Notes: generated from the sequence alone by a model not told the origin. 64,000 nt of DNA from G963556115 sp963666605 (GCA_965140405.1 OZ223208.1:2418001-2482000), one strand, 5' to 3'. Shown: positions 22,367-31,079, numbered from the stretch's first letter. Program-made: numbers and translations.

Positions 22367-22473
22367 AAATTTTATTCATCCTCAGCACTATTGCAAAGAA
22401 TTAATACTTAAAACTCAAAAACACATGCCCAATGTTTATATTTAGTATAATCCATTGATGTGCATAGATGGTA

Positions 22474-22875
22474 CTAGTCAATCTTCATTTCAGCCACAAC
22501 CCAGTCATGAAGAGTAGTTGGAGGAACATGTACGTGATACTTCTGACGCATCCTTTGAGTAGCCTTTTCCAAGGTCATCTCTTGCTTTACAACAAGATCA
22601 ACAGCAGTACGGCGAACTCTGTTTGTAAACCTGCCAGAAGGCTGTGCTAGATGATCCATTGGCAGTGAAAAATGCTTTCTACAGTTTACACAGTAATGCT
22701 TTGAATATGTCACTTCTAAGATAGTTGGTGCACTGATACCTACTTCTCTCAGTCGCCTATGTCCGATAGAATGTCTTTTACTTACAGTTCCACACCTTGC
22801 ACATGGAGCTGTTTTTCTTGATAGGTTAATTTTTCTGATCTTGGTACCGCGTGGAACAACACTATTATTGGGCAC
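22474..22875 (-). CDS. ISL3-transposase-like zinc-finger plus helix-turn-helix mini-protein
   Basis: 133-aa protein resembling only the N-terminal DNA-binding part of ISL3-family transposases: a four-cysteine ribbon (C25, C28, C62, C65 in CARCG and CVNCRKHF) and a C-terminal helix-turn-helix (TLEKATQRMRQKYHVHVPPTTLHDWV). The DDE catalytic domain is absent and no terminal inverted repeats are visible. The GTG at 22875 is preceded by AAGGAGAAC; the frame continues to a GTG at 22911, but that region contains the Shine-Dalgarno. Its own ribosome site and palindromic terminator suggest a kept gene, perhaps a domesticated DNA-binding regulator, more than debris. A transposase fragment remains the alternative. 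Confidence 0.65.
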   Translation of the reverse strand: MPNNSVVPRGTKIRKINLSRKTAPCARCGTVSKRHSIGHRRLREVGISAPTILEVTYSKHYCVNCRKHFSLPMDHLAQPSGRFTNRVRRTAVDLVVKQEMTLEKATQRMRQKYHVHVPPTTLHDWVVAEMKID

Positions 22876-23152
22876 TTTGTTCTCCTTGAATACTTTTCCC
22901 ACAGACAACACAGTCGCTACCCCCGTCTGTGTTAGATTAATTTTTCTTATACTTAGCTATCGTCAAATGAGAATTACCAGAATAGTCTTTTTACGATTAT
23001 AGATGATTTTTTTTATTTTTTTTGTAATTAATTGCTGTGATGTTAGCATGAAGGTACTACGACAATTTTTCTTTTAGAATAATTGTCGCAAAATGGTATT
23101 GTATTATATATAATACTCTCTACTTTAAAATTGATAACAAACGAGCTAATAA

Positions 23153-23392
23153 ATGAATATAGATGATATAAATAGAATTAAGGGGTTTGATCACGCTCAA
23201 ATCTTGGAAGAATTCAAAGATATTGCGATTTTAAAGGGATGTAGCGAGCTGATACGTTCATACTTCCTTAAAGAAATCTCAGAAGAAGAATTTGTAAATG
23301 GTTTGCAGAGCCACTCCATTTCTCAAGATAATATTGATCGAGCTAAGAAATTATTAGACGAGAGCATCATAAAAAACCAATCAAAAATATAG
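23153..23392 (+). CDS. Small hypothetical protein (79 aa)
   Basis: Unrecognised acidic helical protein starting MNIDDINRIKGFDHAQILEEF with no signal peptide or TM. It lies 13 bases before the CPBP protease gene on the same strand, so it is likely co-transcribed. Upstream, an inverted repeat CGACAATT (23060-23067) / AATTGTCG (23081-23088) may be an operator or a terminator. Codon use and spacing fit a real gene, but no family is apparent. Confidence 0.6.
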   Translation: MNIDDINRIKGFDHAQILEEFKDIAILKGCSELIRSYFLKEISEEEFVNGLQSHSISQDNIDRAKKLLDESIIKNQSKI

Positions 23393-23405
23393 GTACAAAT
23401 TAATT

Positions 23406-24230
23406 ATGGATGAAGCATTTATAAAACCAGCAAGCTCCCCTTTCGTAGCATATATTGAGGGTAGTCGTCGACCTATAGCTTGCCTCTACTTCATTCTACC
23501 ATTTTTAATAATATATCACGGCGGCATTTGGCTACTACACTCTTTAGAAAGACCTGTTGCAAACGGCGCAGATATAATGCTGGCAAAAGTTCTTAATATT
23601 TTTTACTACGGAAGTGTCTGGCTATACCTCCAGATCTTCCCGAACAGTGAAATATCTGAAAGCTCTGTACTCTGGGTTTTAAAGATTTTAGGCTCTTTTT
23701 TCAGTCTTATATTTATTATCTTTATACTCTTGCTCAAGCAACACCTAACCAACTCATCATGGAAGATTAATAAGAGTACACTTTTTTACATGTACATAGA
23801 GAGTGCTATCTTTGCAATACCACCTTTTATACTTGTCTGGGCTGTAAACAAAATAATACTATTACGAGCGGACTACTCTGCTGTGGGAAGCTGGATAAAT
23901 GGCATAGTACTCTCAATGGGAGCAGGTGTATATGAAGAGTTCCTTTTCAGAATGCTTATCATGTCACTACTATTTCTCGGAGTTTCGAGCTTCTTCAAAC
24001 TTGAGAACAGGACACTATATATTGTAGTAATGATGACACAGGCAGTGATTTTCTCTGCTTTCCACTACCTACCTTGGTCGAGTGAGGTATTCTCATTACC
24101 AATATTTACCTTCAGAATTGTAGCGGGTATATACTTTGGTTATATCTACCAAGAGCGAGGCTTCGGTATTGCTGCTGGTAGCCATGTTTTTTATGACATA
24201 ATAGCCGAGACTATCAATGATATTTATTGA
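23406..24230 (+). CDS. CPBP-family intramembrane glutamic endopeptidase
   Basis: Multi-pass membrane protein (274 aa, about 7-8 TM) of the CAAX-protease/bacteriocin-processing (Abi/Rce1) family. The active-site motifs are complete: EEFLFR (177-182), FSAFH with H220, and SHVFYD with H260. The substrate is unknown; relatives cleave prenylated proteins or act in bacteriocin self-immunity. Preceded by a 79-aa unknown gene and convergent with ribD, overlapping its end by 7 bases, so the two stops are intertwined and no terminator separates them. Confidence 0.88.
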   Translation: MDEAFIKPASSPFVAYIEGSRRPIACLYFILPFLIIYHGGIWLLHSLERPVANGADIMLAKVLNIFYYGSVWLYLQIFPNSEISESSVLWVLKILGSFFSLIFIIFILLLKQHLTNSSWKINKSTLFYMYIESAIFAIPPFILVWAVNKIILLRADYSAVGSWINGIVLSMGAGVYEEFLFRMLIMSLLFLGVSSFFKLENRTLYIVVMMTQAVIFSAFHYLPWSSEVFSLPIFTFRIVAGIYFGYIYQERGFGIAAGSHVFYDIIAETINDIY

Positions 24231-25318
24231 TCGTGTCTTATCCATCCACTACATACAGCGTCACCACCTATCATAGATACTTCAAAACTATCTAAAGATT
24301 GTGCTTCGTTCATAAATGCAGAAGCCTCTCCAGTAGTTGGAGAAATGCCACTTCCACCAAGAATCTTTGGTGCGATAAATGCTACAACCTTATCAACAAG
24401 CTTACTCCTTAATAGTGCTCCAGCAAGCCCACCACCACCTTCACAAATAATACTTCTAATTCCAAATTGCTCAGCAAGCATCTCAAGTCCAACCCTAAGG
24501 TCAATATGTCCGCCACAATCTGGAACCAAAATGACTTCCGCTCCAGATCTCTTCAACTCAACAACTCGCTGCTGATCAGACTTTACGCTACCTAGGATTA
24601 CGACCTTTCCGCCACTAGTTTTAAATACTGTAGCACCGACTGGTGTTCTTAATTTTGAGTCAATAATTACTCTAAACGGCTGAGCCTTTGTATGATCTCT
24701 AACATTTAATCGAGGATCGTCACATACCAGAGTACTAGAGCCTACCATTACAGCATCAACATCTGCTCTCATTGCCTGAACACTTTCCCTACTCTCTTCA
24801 GACGATATCCATTTAGAATCCCCTGAAGCAGTTGCAATACAGCCGTCAAGTGTCATCGCATACTTCAAAGTAATATGCGGAAGTTTGGTCTGGATGAATT
24901 TTATGAAGCCATGCATCATTTTTTTTGTCTCATCTTCAAGAAGGCCAATAGATACTTCAATACCAGCGTCTTCGAGAGTTTTAAGGCCCTCGCCACTTAC
25001 AGGATCAGGATCATCAACAGAGACCACTACCCGCTTTACACCAGCCCTAATTAGCGCCTGTGTACAAGGAGGAGTCTTACCTTGATGGTTACACGGCATA
25101 AGTGTGACATAGGCGGTAGCTCCCTGAGCTCTAGCCCCAGCTTCTTCCAGAGCATTTACCTCTGCATGAGCTTCTCCATACATCTGATGCCAACCTCTAC
25201 CTACAACACTAGATTCCCCCGCGACAATCACGCAGCCAACAGGAGGATTTGGGCTTACCCATCCAAGCCCATTTCTTGCTAATTCAATCGCTTGTTGCAT
25301 ATATGCTCTGTCGTTCAT
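24224..25318 (-). CDS. ribD: Bifunctional diaminohydroxyphosphoribosylaminopyrimidine deaminase/reductase
   Basis: Second and third steps of riboflavin synthesis. Residues 1-145 are a cytidine-deaminase-fold zinc enzyme (H51 and E53 in AHAEVNAL; C76 and C85 in MPCNHQGKTPPC). Residues 150-364 are the NADPH reductase (KYAMTLDGCIATASGDSKWIS, GSSTLVCDDPRLNVR, ICEGGGGLAGALL). At 364 aa it is standard length. Other rib genes are not adjacent, and no FMN riboswitch is visible upstream. It is followed only by the convergent CPBP gene. Confidence 0.96.
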   Translation of the reverse strand: MNDRAYMQQAIELARNGLGWVSPNPPVGCVIVAGESSVVGRGWHQMYGEAHAEVNALEEAGARAQGATAYVTLMPCNHQGKTPPCTQALIRAGVKRVVVSVDDPDPVSGEGLKTLEDAGIEVSIGLLEDETKKMMHGFIKFIQTKLPHITLKYAMTLDGCIATASGDSKWISSEESRESVQAMRADVDAVMVGSSTLVCDDPRLNVRDHTKAQPFRVIIDSKLRTPVGATVFKTSGGKVVILGSVKSDQQRVVELKRSGAEVILVPDCGGHIDLRVGLEMLAEQFGIRSIICEGGGGLAGALLRSKLVDKVVAFIAPKILGGSGISPTTGEASAFMNEAQSLDSFEVSMIGGDAVCSGWIRHDQ

Positions 25319-25386
25319 AATAATTTCTTTTCATAATATAAGGATAATTTTATAACAGATTATAACTATAATATTGAATAAAAAAA

Positions 25387-25414
25387 GAGGGATCTCCTAT
25401 AATAGAGATCCCTC
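25387..25414. terminator. Bidirectional terminator after DUF134 gene
   Basis: 10-bp arms GAGGGATCTC / GAGATCCCTC with an 8-base loop. An A-run on the left gives a T-run for the minus strand. It lies between the end of the DUF134 gene and the start region of ribD. Confidence 0.85.
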
Positions 25415-25437
25415 AAAATATCTTTATACCTTAACGA

Positions 25438-25812
25438 CTACTCTTCTTCCTTGGCCTTTTCTTCAGCCTCTCTCTTCAAAGCACAGACTTCAGCATTTTC
25501 ACAGCCATCAGCACCACCTTCACAGAAGGACACATTTCCACCTTCTACACTGATTGGCTTACCATTAATGAGGGCATCAGTTACTTTTCTTCTAGCATCA
25601 GTAAGAATTCTACCAAATGTTGCTCTAGAGGTATTCATTCTTTTGGCACCATCTTCTTGGTACAGTCCTTCGAGATTTGCCAGCCTCATTGCTTCCAACT
25701 CATCTAGCCTTAGTTCAACAATTTCTGTCTTTTTGATAGGTATACCAGCAGGCTTGAAGAGTGTAAAGGTAGGAGTAAAACATACTCTTCTTTTTTTGTG
25801 CGGTCTAGACAT
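25438..25812 (-). CDS. DUF134 (UPF0251) helix-turn-helix protein
   Basis: 124-aa predicted DNA-binding protein with the hallmark N-terminus of the family (RPHKKRRVCFTPTFTLFKPAGIP) and the sigma-region-4-like helix-turn-helix LDELEAMRLANLEGLYQEDGAKRMNTSRATFGRIL. The tail is Cys-bearing and acidic (FCEGGADGCENAEVCAL). Targets are unknown; relatives occur near redox or molybdenum-related genes. A consensus promoter sits more than 300 bases upstream (26132-26160), so the mRNA may have a long leader. Confidence 0.88.
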   Translation of the reverse strand: MSRPHKKRRVCFTPTFTLFKPAGIPIKKTEIVELRLDELEAMRLANLEGLYQEDGAKRMNTSRATFGRILTDARRKVTDALINGKPISVEGGNVSFCEGGADGCENAEVCALKREAEEKAKEEE

Positions 25813-26131
25813 ATCTCATCTCCATTCTATGCATGTGCAACATCCACTGCTAAAAATAACATAATAATGCTAAAAAAAACAACCAAATCCTACATATGTC
25901 CATAAAACAATACATAAAATCGTAAAAAAAGCAAGATAAAAAAGTGCGAAAATACAAAACAAACAGGAAAGAATCAAATAATAACAAACCATTAATGATC
26001 AGGTACAATTAGTGATTGCACTCTTATAAAATAAAAAGCAATATTCAAGACTTACAGGACAGGAAACCTCCAGCAATCCAAATGATTAAATACCTTAATT
26101 GTAGAATATATACTTTACAACACACTGTTTT

Positions 26132-26160
26132 ATTATACTATAGAATACTGTCTTAGTCAA
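26132..26160 (-). promoter_or_regulatory. Near-consensus minus-strand promoter with a long downstream leader
   Basis: TTGACT (26160-26155), an exact 17-base spacer and a perfect TATAAT (26137-26132), facing left. The first gene in that direction begins at 25812, leaving about 310 transcribed bases with no reading frame I trust. The rest of the 25813-26264 gap is AT-rich, and I found no convincing stem-loop there. Confidence 0.55.
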
Positions 26161-26264
26161 CATTTTACAAAAAATCAGAACTAAATGTTTCTTAATTATC
26201 ATGGGTATTTTCTAAAAACAAATATTAACTTTATACTAATTGTACTAAATAAAGGTCTGAGCAA

Positions 26265-27035
26265 ATGCCTTCATCGCAACCAACAAATCATATCCATCCA
26301 ACAATTATGCAATATACAAGCAACCTAGAAATTGCTTCTAAGTATGATGAGTTCTTTAAGAACAGTGCTTTATTTAGGTACGACTGCGAATTTATTCATG
26401 AAAATATCAGCGCCCCAGCAATGGTGCTTGACCTTGGATGCGGAACAGCCAGACATATGCTTTTTTTAGAGAGCCTCGGCTTTGAAACTTATGGAATTGA
26501 CTTGAGTAAGCATTTTTTAAAAACCTCTAAAAGAAAATTAAAAGCATTTGGATATAATGATCAAAAGCTTATTCAGGCGGACATAATGCACCTACCTTTA
26601 AACAAAAACGCTAGATTTGATGCGGTCCTACTTATGTTCAGTGTGCTTGGGCTTATCCAAGGAAGCTCAAATAGAATATCCCTACTTTCATCATTAAGAG
26701 CAAATTTACATAAAAAAAGCAAAGTACTTATTCATGTACATAATTACGAATTCAGACACTCAACACTTATACGAAAATTAAAGAGTTTACAACAAATCAT
26801 TACTACCCCAAGCCTTAAAGAACGTGGAGATAAAATTGTTCCTAATTACCGACAACTCCAAGATTTGTACATTCATTCATTTACAATTGATGAAATAATT
26901 AAATTATTTAATGACTCAGGTTACACAATAAATTGTCTGGTCGGACTAAATGCCAGAAGAGATGGACCTTGTAAATCTAATAATATTTCTGCAAATGCGA
27001 ATGGTTTTCTGATTTCCGCTAGTCCAAATTATTAA
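26265..27035 (+). CDS. SAM-dependent methyltransferase (small-molecule type)
   Basis: 256-aa class I methyltransferase of the Methyltransf_11/25 type. SAM motif I is MVLDLGCGTARHMLFLESLGF, motif II is ETYGIDLSKHFL, the acidic loop is LIQADIMHLPLNKNARFDAVLLMFSV, and the post-motif helix follows. The C-terminal part (HNYEFRHSTLIRKLKSLQ) may form a lid. The substrate cannot be told from the sequence. It is flanked by its own gaps and appears monocistronic. Confidence 0.8.
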   Translation: MPSSQPTNHIHPTIMQYTSNLEIASKYDEFFKNSALFRYDCEFIHENISAPAMVLDLGCGTARHMLFLESLGFETYGIDLSKHFLKTSKRKLKAFGYNDQKLIQADIMHLPLNKNARFDAVLLMFSVLGLIQGSSNRISLLSSLRANLHKKSKVLIHVHNYEFRHSTLIRKLKSLQQIITTPSLKERGDKIVPNYRQLQDLYIHSFTIDEIIKLFNDSGYTINCLVGLNARRDGPCKSNNISANANGFLISASPNY

Positions 27036-27074
27036 TCTTACAACCAAAGATATATAAGAGAATGACTTAGACTA

Positions 27075-27103
27075 TTGACATCTCCTTTCTAATTTGCTAT
27101 TAT
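27075..27103 (+). promoter_or_regulatory. Promoter of second cold-shock gene
   Basis: TTGACA (27075-27080), a 17-base spacer and TATTAT (27098-27103), about 65 bases upstream of the start codon. Confidence 0.65.
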
Positions 27104-27172
27104 TTAAATTAATGTTATTTTTCTCTCGCATAATGAGTCTAATAATACATACTTAACAGATTGGAAATAATG

Positions 27173-27397
27173 ATGCCAAGCGGTGTAATAAAGTGGTTTA
27201 GCCCATCCAAAGGATACGGTTTTATTACTAGAGACGGAGATGCAGAGGATATATTCCTCCATTTTTCAGGACTTGCTGAAGGTCAAGAGAGACAACTTTT
27301 TCCTGGAGATAAAGTAGAATTTTCAGAAGAAGATGGAGAAAAGGGCATAAAAGCTTGCAATGTTATATGCACACAAAAAGCAACCCCTGACGAGTAA
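27173..27397 (+). CDS. Cold-shock protein (second paralogue)
   Basis: 74-aa cold-shock domain: MPSGVIKWFSPSKGYGFITRDGDAEDIFLHFSG with RNP1 KGYGFI and RNP2 DIFLHF. Acidic overall (FSEEDGEKGIKACNV). Tandem ATGs at 27170 and 27173; the second is better spaced from GGA and matches the family start. It diverges from the paralogue at 5407 (for example RDGDAED for PDDGGED) and has a shorter leader, so the two probably respond to different conditions. Confidence 0.92.
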   Translation: MPSGVIKWFSPSKGYGFITRDGDAEDIFLHFSGLAEGQERQLFPGDKVEFSEEDGEKGIKACNVICTQKATPDE

Positions 27398-27451
27398 GTC
27401 ACAAAAAAACTCATAACTTATTATTTATTATTATATTACAGGAGAACTTCA

Positions 27452-27736
27452 TTGCAGTTTTACGATTCTTTAGCAGCAATACCTCAAGATAAACTAGCAG
27501 ATATGGTAGGTGGAAAATTCCACCTCACCCGTCTAGTTTCTATGCGTCTTCGCGATGTTAAGAATGGTGCACCACTCTATGTTGAACGCAGGGCAAATGA
27601 AGCTTTACTTGCAGCGGTATGCAGAGAGGTTGAAGAAGGCTTTATCTCACTCGAAACTTACGAAGCAGTAGTAGAGCAGGATGATGCAGATTTCGACATT
27701 ACCAATATTCTCGGTATTTCTGAAGACGATATCTAA
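27452..27736 (+). CDS. rpoZ: RNA polymerase omega subunit
   Basis: 94-aa protein with the omega core: GGKFHLTRLVSMRLRDVKNGAPLYVE, then ANEALLAAVCREVEEGFI. Omega binds beta-prime and helps RNA polymerase assembly and ppGpp response. It starts at a TTG (27452) placed 7 bases after a GGAG site; no ATG is available nearby in frame. A very stable hairpin follows. In many bacteria rpoZ sits beside gmk, but here it stands between a cold-shock gene and the NFACT operon end. Confidence 0.75.
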   Translation: MQFYDSLAAIPQDKLADMVGGKFHLTRLVSMRLRDVKNGAPLYVERRANEALLAAVCREVEEGFISLETYEAVVEQDDADFDITNILGISEDDI

Positions 27737-27750
27737 AAGTTCATAAATTT

Positions 27751-27804
27751 TTGTATAAAAGACTACCTTGATAGAAAACTCTATCAAGGTAGTCTTTTAT
27801 ACAA
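27751..27804. terminator. Long bidirectional terminator between rpoZ and NFACT-R gene
   Basis: 24-base perfectly complementary arms (27751-27774, 27781-27804) with a 6-base loop AAAACT. The inner part is GACTACCTTGATAG and the ends are A/T-rich. It serves both convergent genes. Confidence 0.9.
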
Positions 27805-27822
27805 TTACCTCAAAACGCTTTA

Positions 27823-28752
27823 TTAGAAAACCTCTCTTTTTAGCAATCTATCCAGACGATCCTCTTCAATTCTAACATTTAGAGTCTTTCCATTTGTGAC
27901 AATAACCTGCCCAGGAGGAGACTTCTTAGCTTTTCTAATATTCTTAGCCTGAGTATAGTGTACATCTGCTCTTGTTGCTTTGCGTGCTTTAGAATAATAT
28001 ACAGCAAGCGTCGCCGCATCCAATAAAGTTTCCTGTGGAAGTGCCAAACCCTGCACTTTGCTCTCCAGCCTCACAAGGACATGTGATCCTTGCACACCGG
28101 CAACATGAAACCACCAGTCATTACCTCTAGCAACACGTATGGAAAGGTTATCATTATCTTTGGCATTTTTACCAACATAGATAACCATATTATCATGAGA
28201 TTCAAAAATTCGTACACCATTAGGTACAGCATTTCTCTTACTTACAGGTGGCTTTTTCTGTTCAAGCCCACTTATATGGATTTTGAGATCCTTGGCAATA
28301 GCAACAAACTCATCACTCGGAACAGTATCAATACTTACTTCTTCTTCCCATTCTAAATACTTCTCTAAAAGATCGGCTATCTCACTGTACTTTTCCTGCG
28401 CCTTTACCAGCTGACTCTCAATAATCAACTGTCCTTTATGAAGCTTTCTCTGCCTCTTAAAGAATTTTTTTGCATTTTCCAAAGGCTTGAGATGCTTATC
28501 TAATTCAATTTCACGCATCTGCCCTTCGTTATACATATCTGGAAGTTCAACAATTGACATTCCTCTCTTAATAAGAGAGAGGTTTGCTTTGAGAATCTCA
28601 CCACACTCTAGGTAGTAGTCAGCCTTCTTGCATTCAAGAATCTCACCTTCAAGCTTCTCACACTTCTTGGCTACCCTCTTTAGTGCAGTCTTGATTGCTT
28701 TCCTAAACGGAGCCCTTAGTGGGTTTACAACTATTTCATTAAATTCAACCAC
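27823..28752 (-). CDS. NFACT-R domain protein lacking NFACT-N (RqcH-related)
   Basis: 309 aa with a central coiled coil (about 15-165) and a C-terminal NFACT-R domain (about 190-300) containing NDWWFHVAGVQGSHVLVR, the RqcH/Tae2/NEMF signature, and AVYYSKARKATRADVHYTQ. RqcH-type proteins bind obstructed 50S subunits carrying peptidyl-tRNA and recruit Ala-tRNA for tailing. The long N-terminal NFACT-N domain needed for tRNA and ribosome contacts is missing. It starts with GTG, preceded by AAAGG, 9 bases after the RecA-like stop, so it is the last gene of the rsmD-rarA-recA-like operon. Function may be reduced or altered. Confidence 0.75.
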   Translation of the reverse strand: MVEFNEIVVNPLRAPFRKAIKTALKRVAKKCEKLEGEILECKKADYYLECGEILKANLSLIKRGMSIVELPDMYNEGQMREIELDKHLKPLENAKKFFKRQRKLHKGQLIIESQLVKAQEKYSEIADLLEKYLEWEEEVSIDTVPSDEFVAIAKDLKIHISGLEQKKPPVSKRNAVPNGVRIFESHDNMVIYVGKNAKDNDNLSIRVARGNDWWFHVAGVQGSHVLVRLESKVQGLALPQETLLDAATLAVYYSKARKATRADVHYTQAKNIRKAKKSPPGQVIVTNGKTLNVRIEEDRLDRLLKREVF

Positions 28753-28761
28753 AACAGCCTT

Positions 28762-29697
28762 TCATCGAAGGTATTTTGCGCGTATTTCCTGCGTAATACT
28801 ATCGAACATTTTAAAATTACTATTTATATAATTACAGACTTCCTGGCGATCACCACCCAGAAGTACATCACGATAATACAGCTCACCATCTTTTTTCTGA
28901 AGCACCCCAAGATTCAAGGCATTCAGTATTTCTCCCTCAATGATAGAGAAACCGCTACAAAAATACAGTACCAACCAAATATTAATTGCTTTCATGCTGG
29001 CACGGTTTTTCAAAACACATGCCCTAATGTTTAACCCAACATACTCACCATTATTTTGTATATCAGCACTTCTAAAAAGCTGTATCCGTATTTCAGCCCT
29101 AGTCATAACTGATATACCACCAGTTGATTTTTCATCAGAAGCAGTGATCTTTTCAAAATCTCCTCTCAACTGACTAATCAAGACAAAGATACAGCCTGTC
29201 TTCTTCGCTACAGATTCCAAACGTCTCATTCCTCGACTTATAACCTCTAAATGAGTAGAAGATATCATTTCTATATCCTCTTTGTCCGTCTCATTTTCGC
29301 ACTCAGATTTTGGAAGTAATGCTGTTATAGAATCAATAACAACAATTCCTATCTCTCCGCCAAGTGCAAAGATTTCACAAGCGTCAAAAGTATCCTCAGC
29401 ATTACAAGGAGAACAAAATATAGTTTTATCAATCTCAACACCAAGCTTGGTTGCAAATACGGTATCAATCTTTCCTTCCAAATCAATATAAGCCGCCCCT
29501 GCTCCAGATTTCTGCACAGCTGAAACGAGATGTAATGATAAGGCACTCTTTCCTGAGTCAACTTCACCGAATAACTCAATAATCTTACCCCTAGGAATTC
29601 CAACATGTCCCGTAGCAAGATCCAAGCTAATCAAGCCACTCGGTATTGGCTTTGTATTGGAGTAGTCATTTGAATCCCTATTTGAATTATACAGCAT
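28762..29697 (-). CDS. RecA-family ATPase paralogue
   Basis: 311-aa RecA-fold protein. Walker A GEVDSGKSA (44-52), strand with AAYIDLEGKIDTVFATKLGV, and Walker B region GIVVIDSITALLPKSECENE, which closely follows RecA. The L2 region is altered (EKSTGGISVMTRAEIRIQL in place of the TTGGNALKFYASVR type), and the C-terminal lobe is short, so it is probably a recombination paralogue, not the housekeeping RecA. The first ATG is 29697, but the frame is open back to the rarA stop with an amphipathic RecA-like lead (ENEKLLRSIQDGYRKAM), so a non-ATG start nearer rarA is possible. Confidence 0.75.
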   Translation of the reverse strand: MLYNSNRDSNDYSNTKPIPSGLISLDLATGHVGIPRGKIIELFGEVDSGKSALSLHLVSAVQKSGAGAAYIDLEGKIDTVFATKLGVEIDKTIFCSPCNAEDTFDACEIFALGGEIGIVVIDSITALLPKSECENETDKEDIEMISSTHLEVISRGMRRLESVAKKTGCIFVLISQLRGDFEKITASDEKSTGGISVMTRAEIRIQLFRSADIQNNGEYVGLNIRACVLKNRASMKAINIWLVLYFCSGFSIIEGEILNALNLGVLQKKDGELYYRDVLLGGDRQEVCNYINSNFKMFDSITQEIRAKYLR

Positions 29698-29763
29698 AGC
29701 CTTTCTATAACCATCCTGAATACTCCTTAATAGCTTTTCATTCTCAATATCTTGTTTTATCTT

Positions 29764-31077
29764 CTACCCTCTCTGTCGCTCTTTTTTTAGCCGCTTCCAG
29801 TAATCAAGCCTCTTCTTTATCTCTTTTTCAAACCCATATTCTCCCGGAACATAGAACTCTGTTCCAGAAAGACCTTCAGGTAAGAACTCTTGCCCAGAGT
29901 ATGAATCAGGTGCATCATGATCATACTGGTAACCTTTGTGATATCCTAGATCAGCCATAAGCTTTGTCGGAGCGTTTCGTATATGCATTGGTACAGGCTC
30001 ATTCCTGCTATTTCGTACTAGTTCATCAGCAGACATCAAAGCTACTTCTAAAGAATTTGATTTAGGAGCAGTTGCAAGATACACGACAGCTTGTGCAAGT
30101 GCCGTATTCGCTTCCGGCATGCCCAGAAAATGAACAGCATCCTTTGCTGCAACTGCAATACCAAGCGCATTAGGATCAGCCAAACCAACATCCTCACTCG
30201 CAATCCGAACCAATCTCCTACAGATATACATAGGATCCGCGCCTCCTTGAAGCATGCGTGACAGCCAGTATACCCCAGCCTGAGGGTCTGACCCTCTTAT
30301 AGACTTTTGTAGCGCGGATATGAGGTTGTAGTGCTCTTCAGCACCCTTATCAAAAGCAATCGTCCTACTAGCAATAGCTTCCTTGATGGTGGCAAGATCC
30401 ACAACCCGCTTACCATCTTTCTCTGGTGTTCCGATAACAGCGAGCTCTAACGCACCGAGTGCTGCTCTCGCATCACCATTAGCAAAATTGACTAGCAGAC
30501 CTCTTGCGTCATCATCAATGACAGGGTTTAATTTAGCAATACCTCTTACCTCATGAGTTAAAGCCGAATCAACAATACTACTGATATTCTCATCAGAGAG
30601 TTGCTTGAGTGTATAGGTTCTACACCTAGAAAGTAGAGCATTGTTAATTGAAAAAGATGGGTTTTCAGTAGTCGCTCCGATAAGAATGATAGCACCACTC
30701 TCAACATGTGGCAAGAATGCATCTTGCTGTGATTTATTAAACCTATGTATTTCATCAACAAAAAGAATCGTACGAAGTCCACTTAGCATCATACGTTCTT
30801 TAGCCTTAGCAACAATATCACGCACATCCTTCACACCCTGTAGAACCGCGGAAAAAGCCACAAAATGATGATTTGTAGTATTTGCAATTACCCTAGCAAG
30901 CGTAGTCTTACCACTACCGGGCGGTCCCCAAAATAGCATACTACCAACAGAGTCCTCTTCTATAGCTCGTCTAATTAGAGTCCCCTCGCCGATAAGCTCT
31001 TCCTGCCCGACAAACTCATTCAAAGTCTGTGGCCTCATCCTATCAGCTAACGGCTGTGCACCTGCAAACAATCCCAT
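29764..31077 (-). CDS. rarA: Replication-associated recombination protein RarA (MgsA)
   Basis: Tetrameric AAA+ ATPase acting at stalled replication forks, related to clamp loaders. 437 aa with the signature N-terminus PLADRMRPQTLNEFVGQEELIGEG, Walker A GPPGSGKTTLAR, Walker B FVDEIHRFNKSQQDAFLPHVE, sensor 1 IGATTENPSFSINNALLSR, and a C-terminal oligomerisation part (YWLSRMLQGGADPMYICRRL, LMADLGYHKGYQYDHDAPD). It starts 2 bases after the rsmD stop, so the two are co-translated. The clustering with a RecA paralogue supports a fork-repair role. Confidence 0.96.
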   Translation of the reverse strand: MGLFAGAQPLADRMRPQTLNEFVGQEELIGEGTLIRRAIEEDSVGSMLFWGPPGSGKTTLARVIANTTNHHFVAFSAVLQGVKDVRDIVAKAKERMMLSGLRTILFVDEIHRFNKSQQDAFLPHVESGAIILIGATTENPSFSINNALLSRCRTYTLKQLSDENISSIVDSALTHEVRGIAKLNPVIDDDARGLLVNFANGDARAALGALELAVIGTPEKDGKRVVDLATIKEAIASRTIAFDKGAEEHYNLISALQKSIRGSDPQAGVYWLSRMLQGGADPMYICRRLVRIASEDVGLADPNALGIAVAAKDAVHFLGMPEANTALAQAVVYLATAPKSNSLEVALMSADELVRNSRNEPVPMHIRNAPTKLMADLGYHKGYQYDHDAPDSYSGQEFLPEGLSGTEFYVPGEYGFEKEIKKRLDYWKRLKKERQRG

Positions 31078-31079
31078 GC

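Noticed and set aside
22876..22911. Upstream GTG start for the ISL3-like protein
   Set aside because: The interval contains the AAGGAGAAC ribosome site for the GTG at 22875.
22474..22911. Complete insertion sequence at this locus
   Set aside because: No DDE domain, terminal inverted repeats or target duplication were seen on either side.
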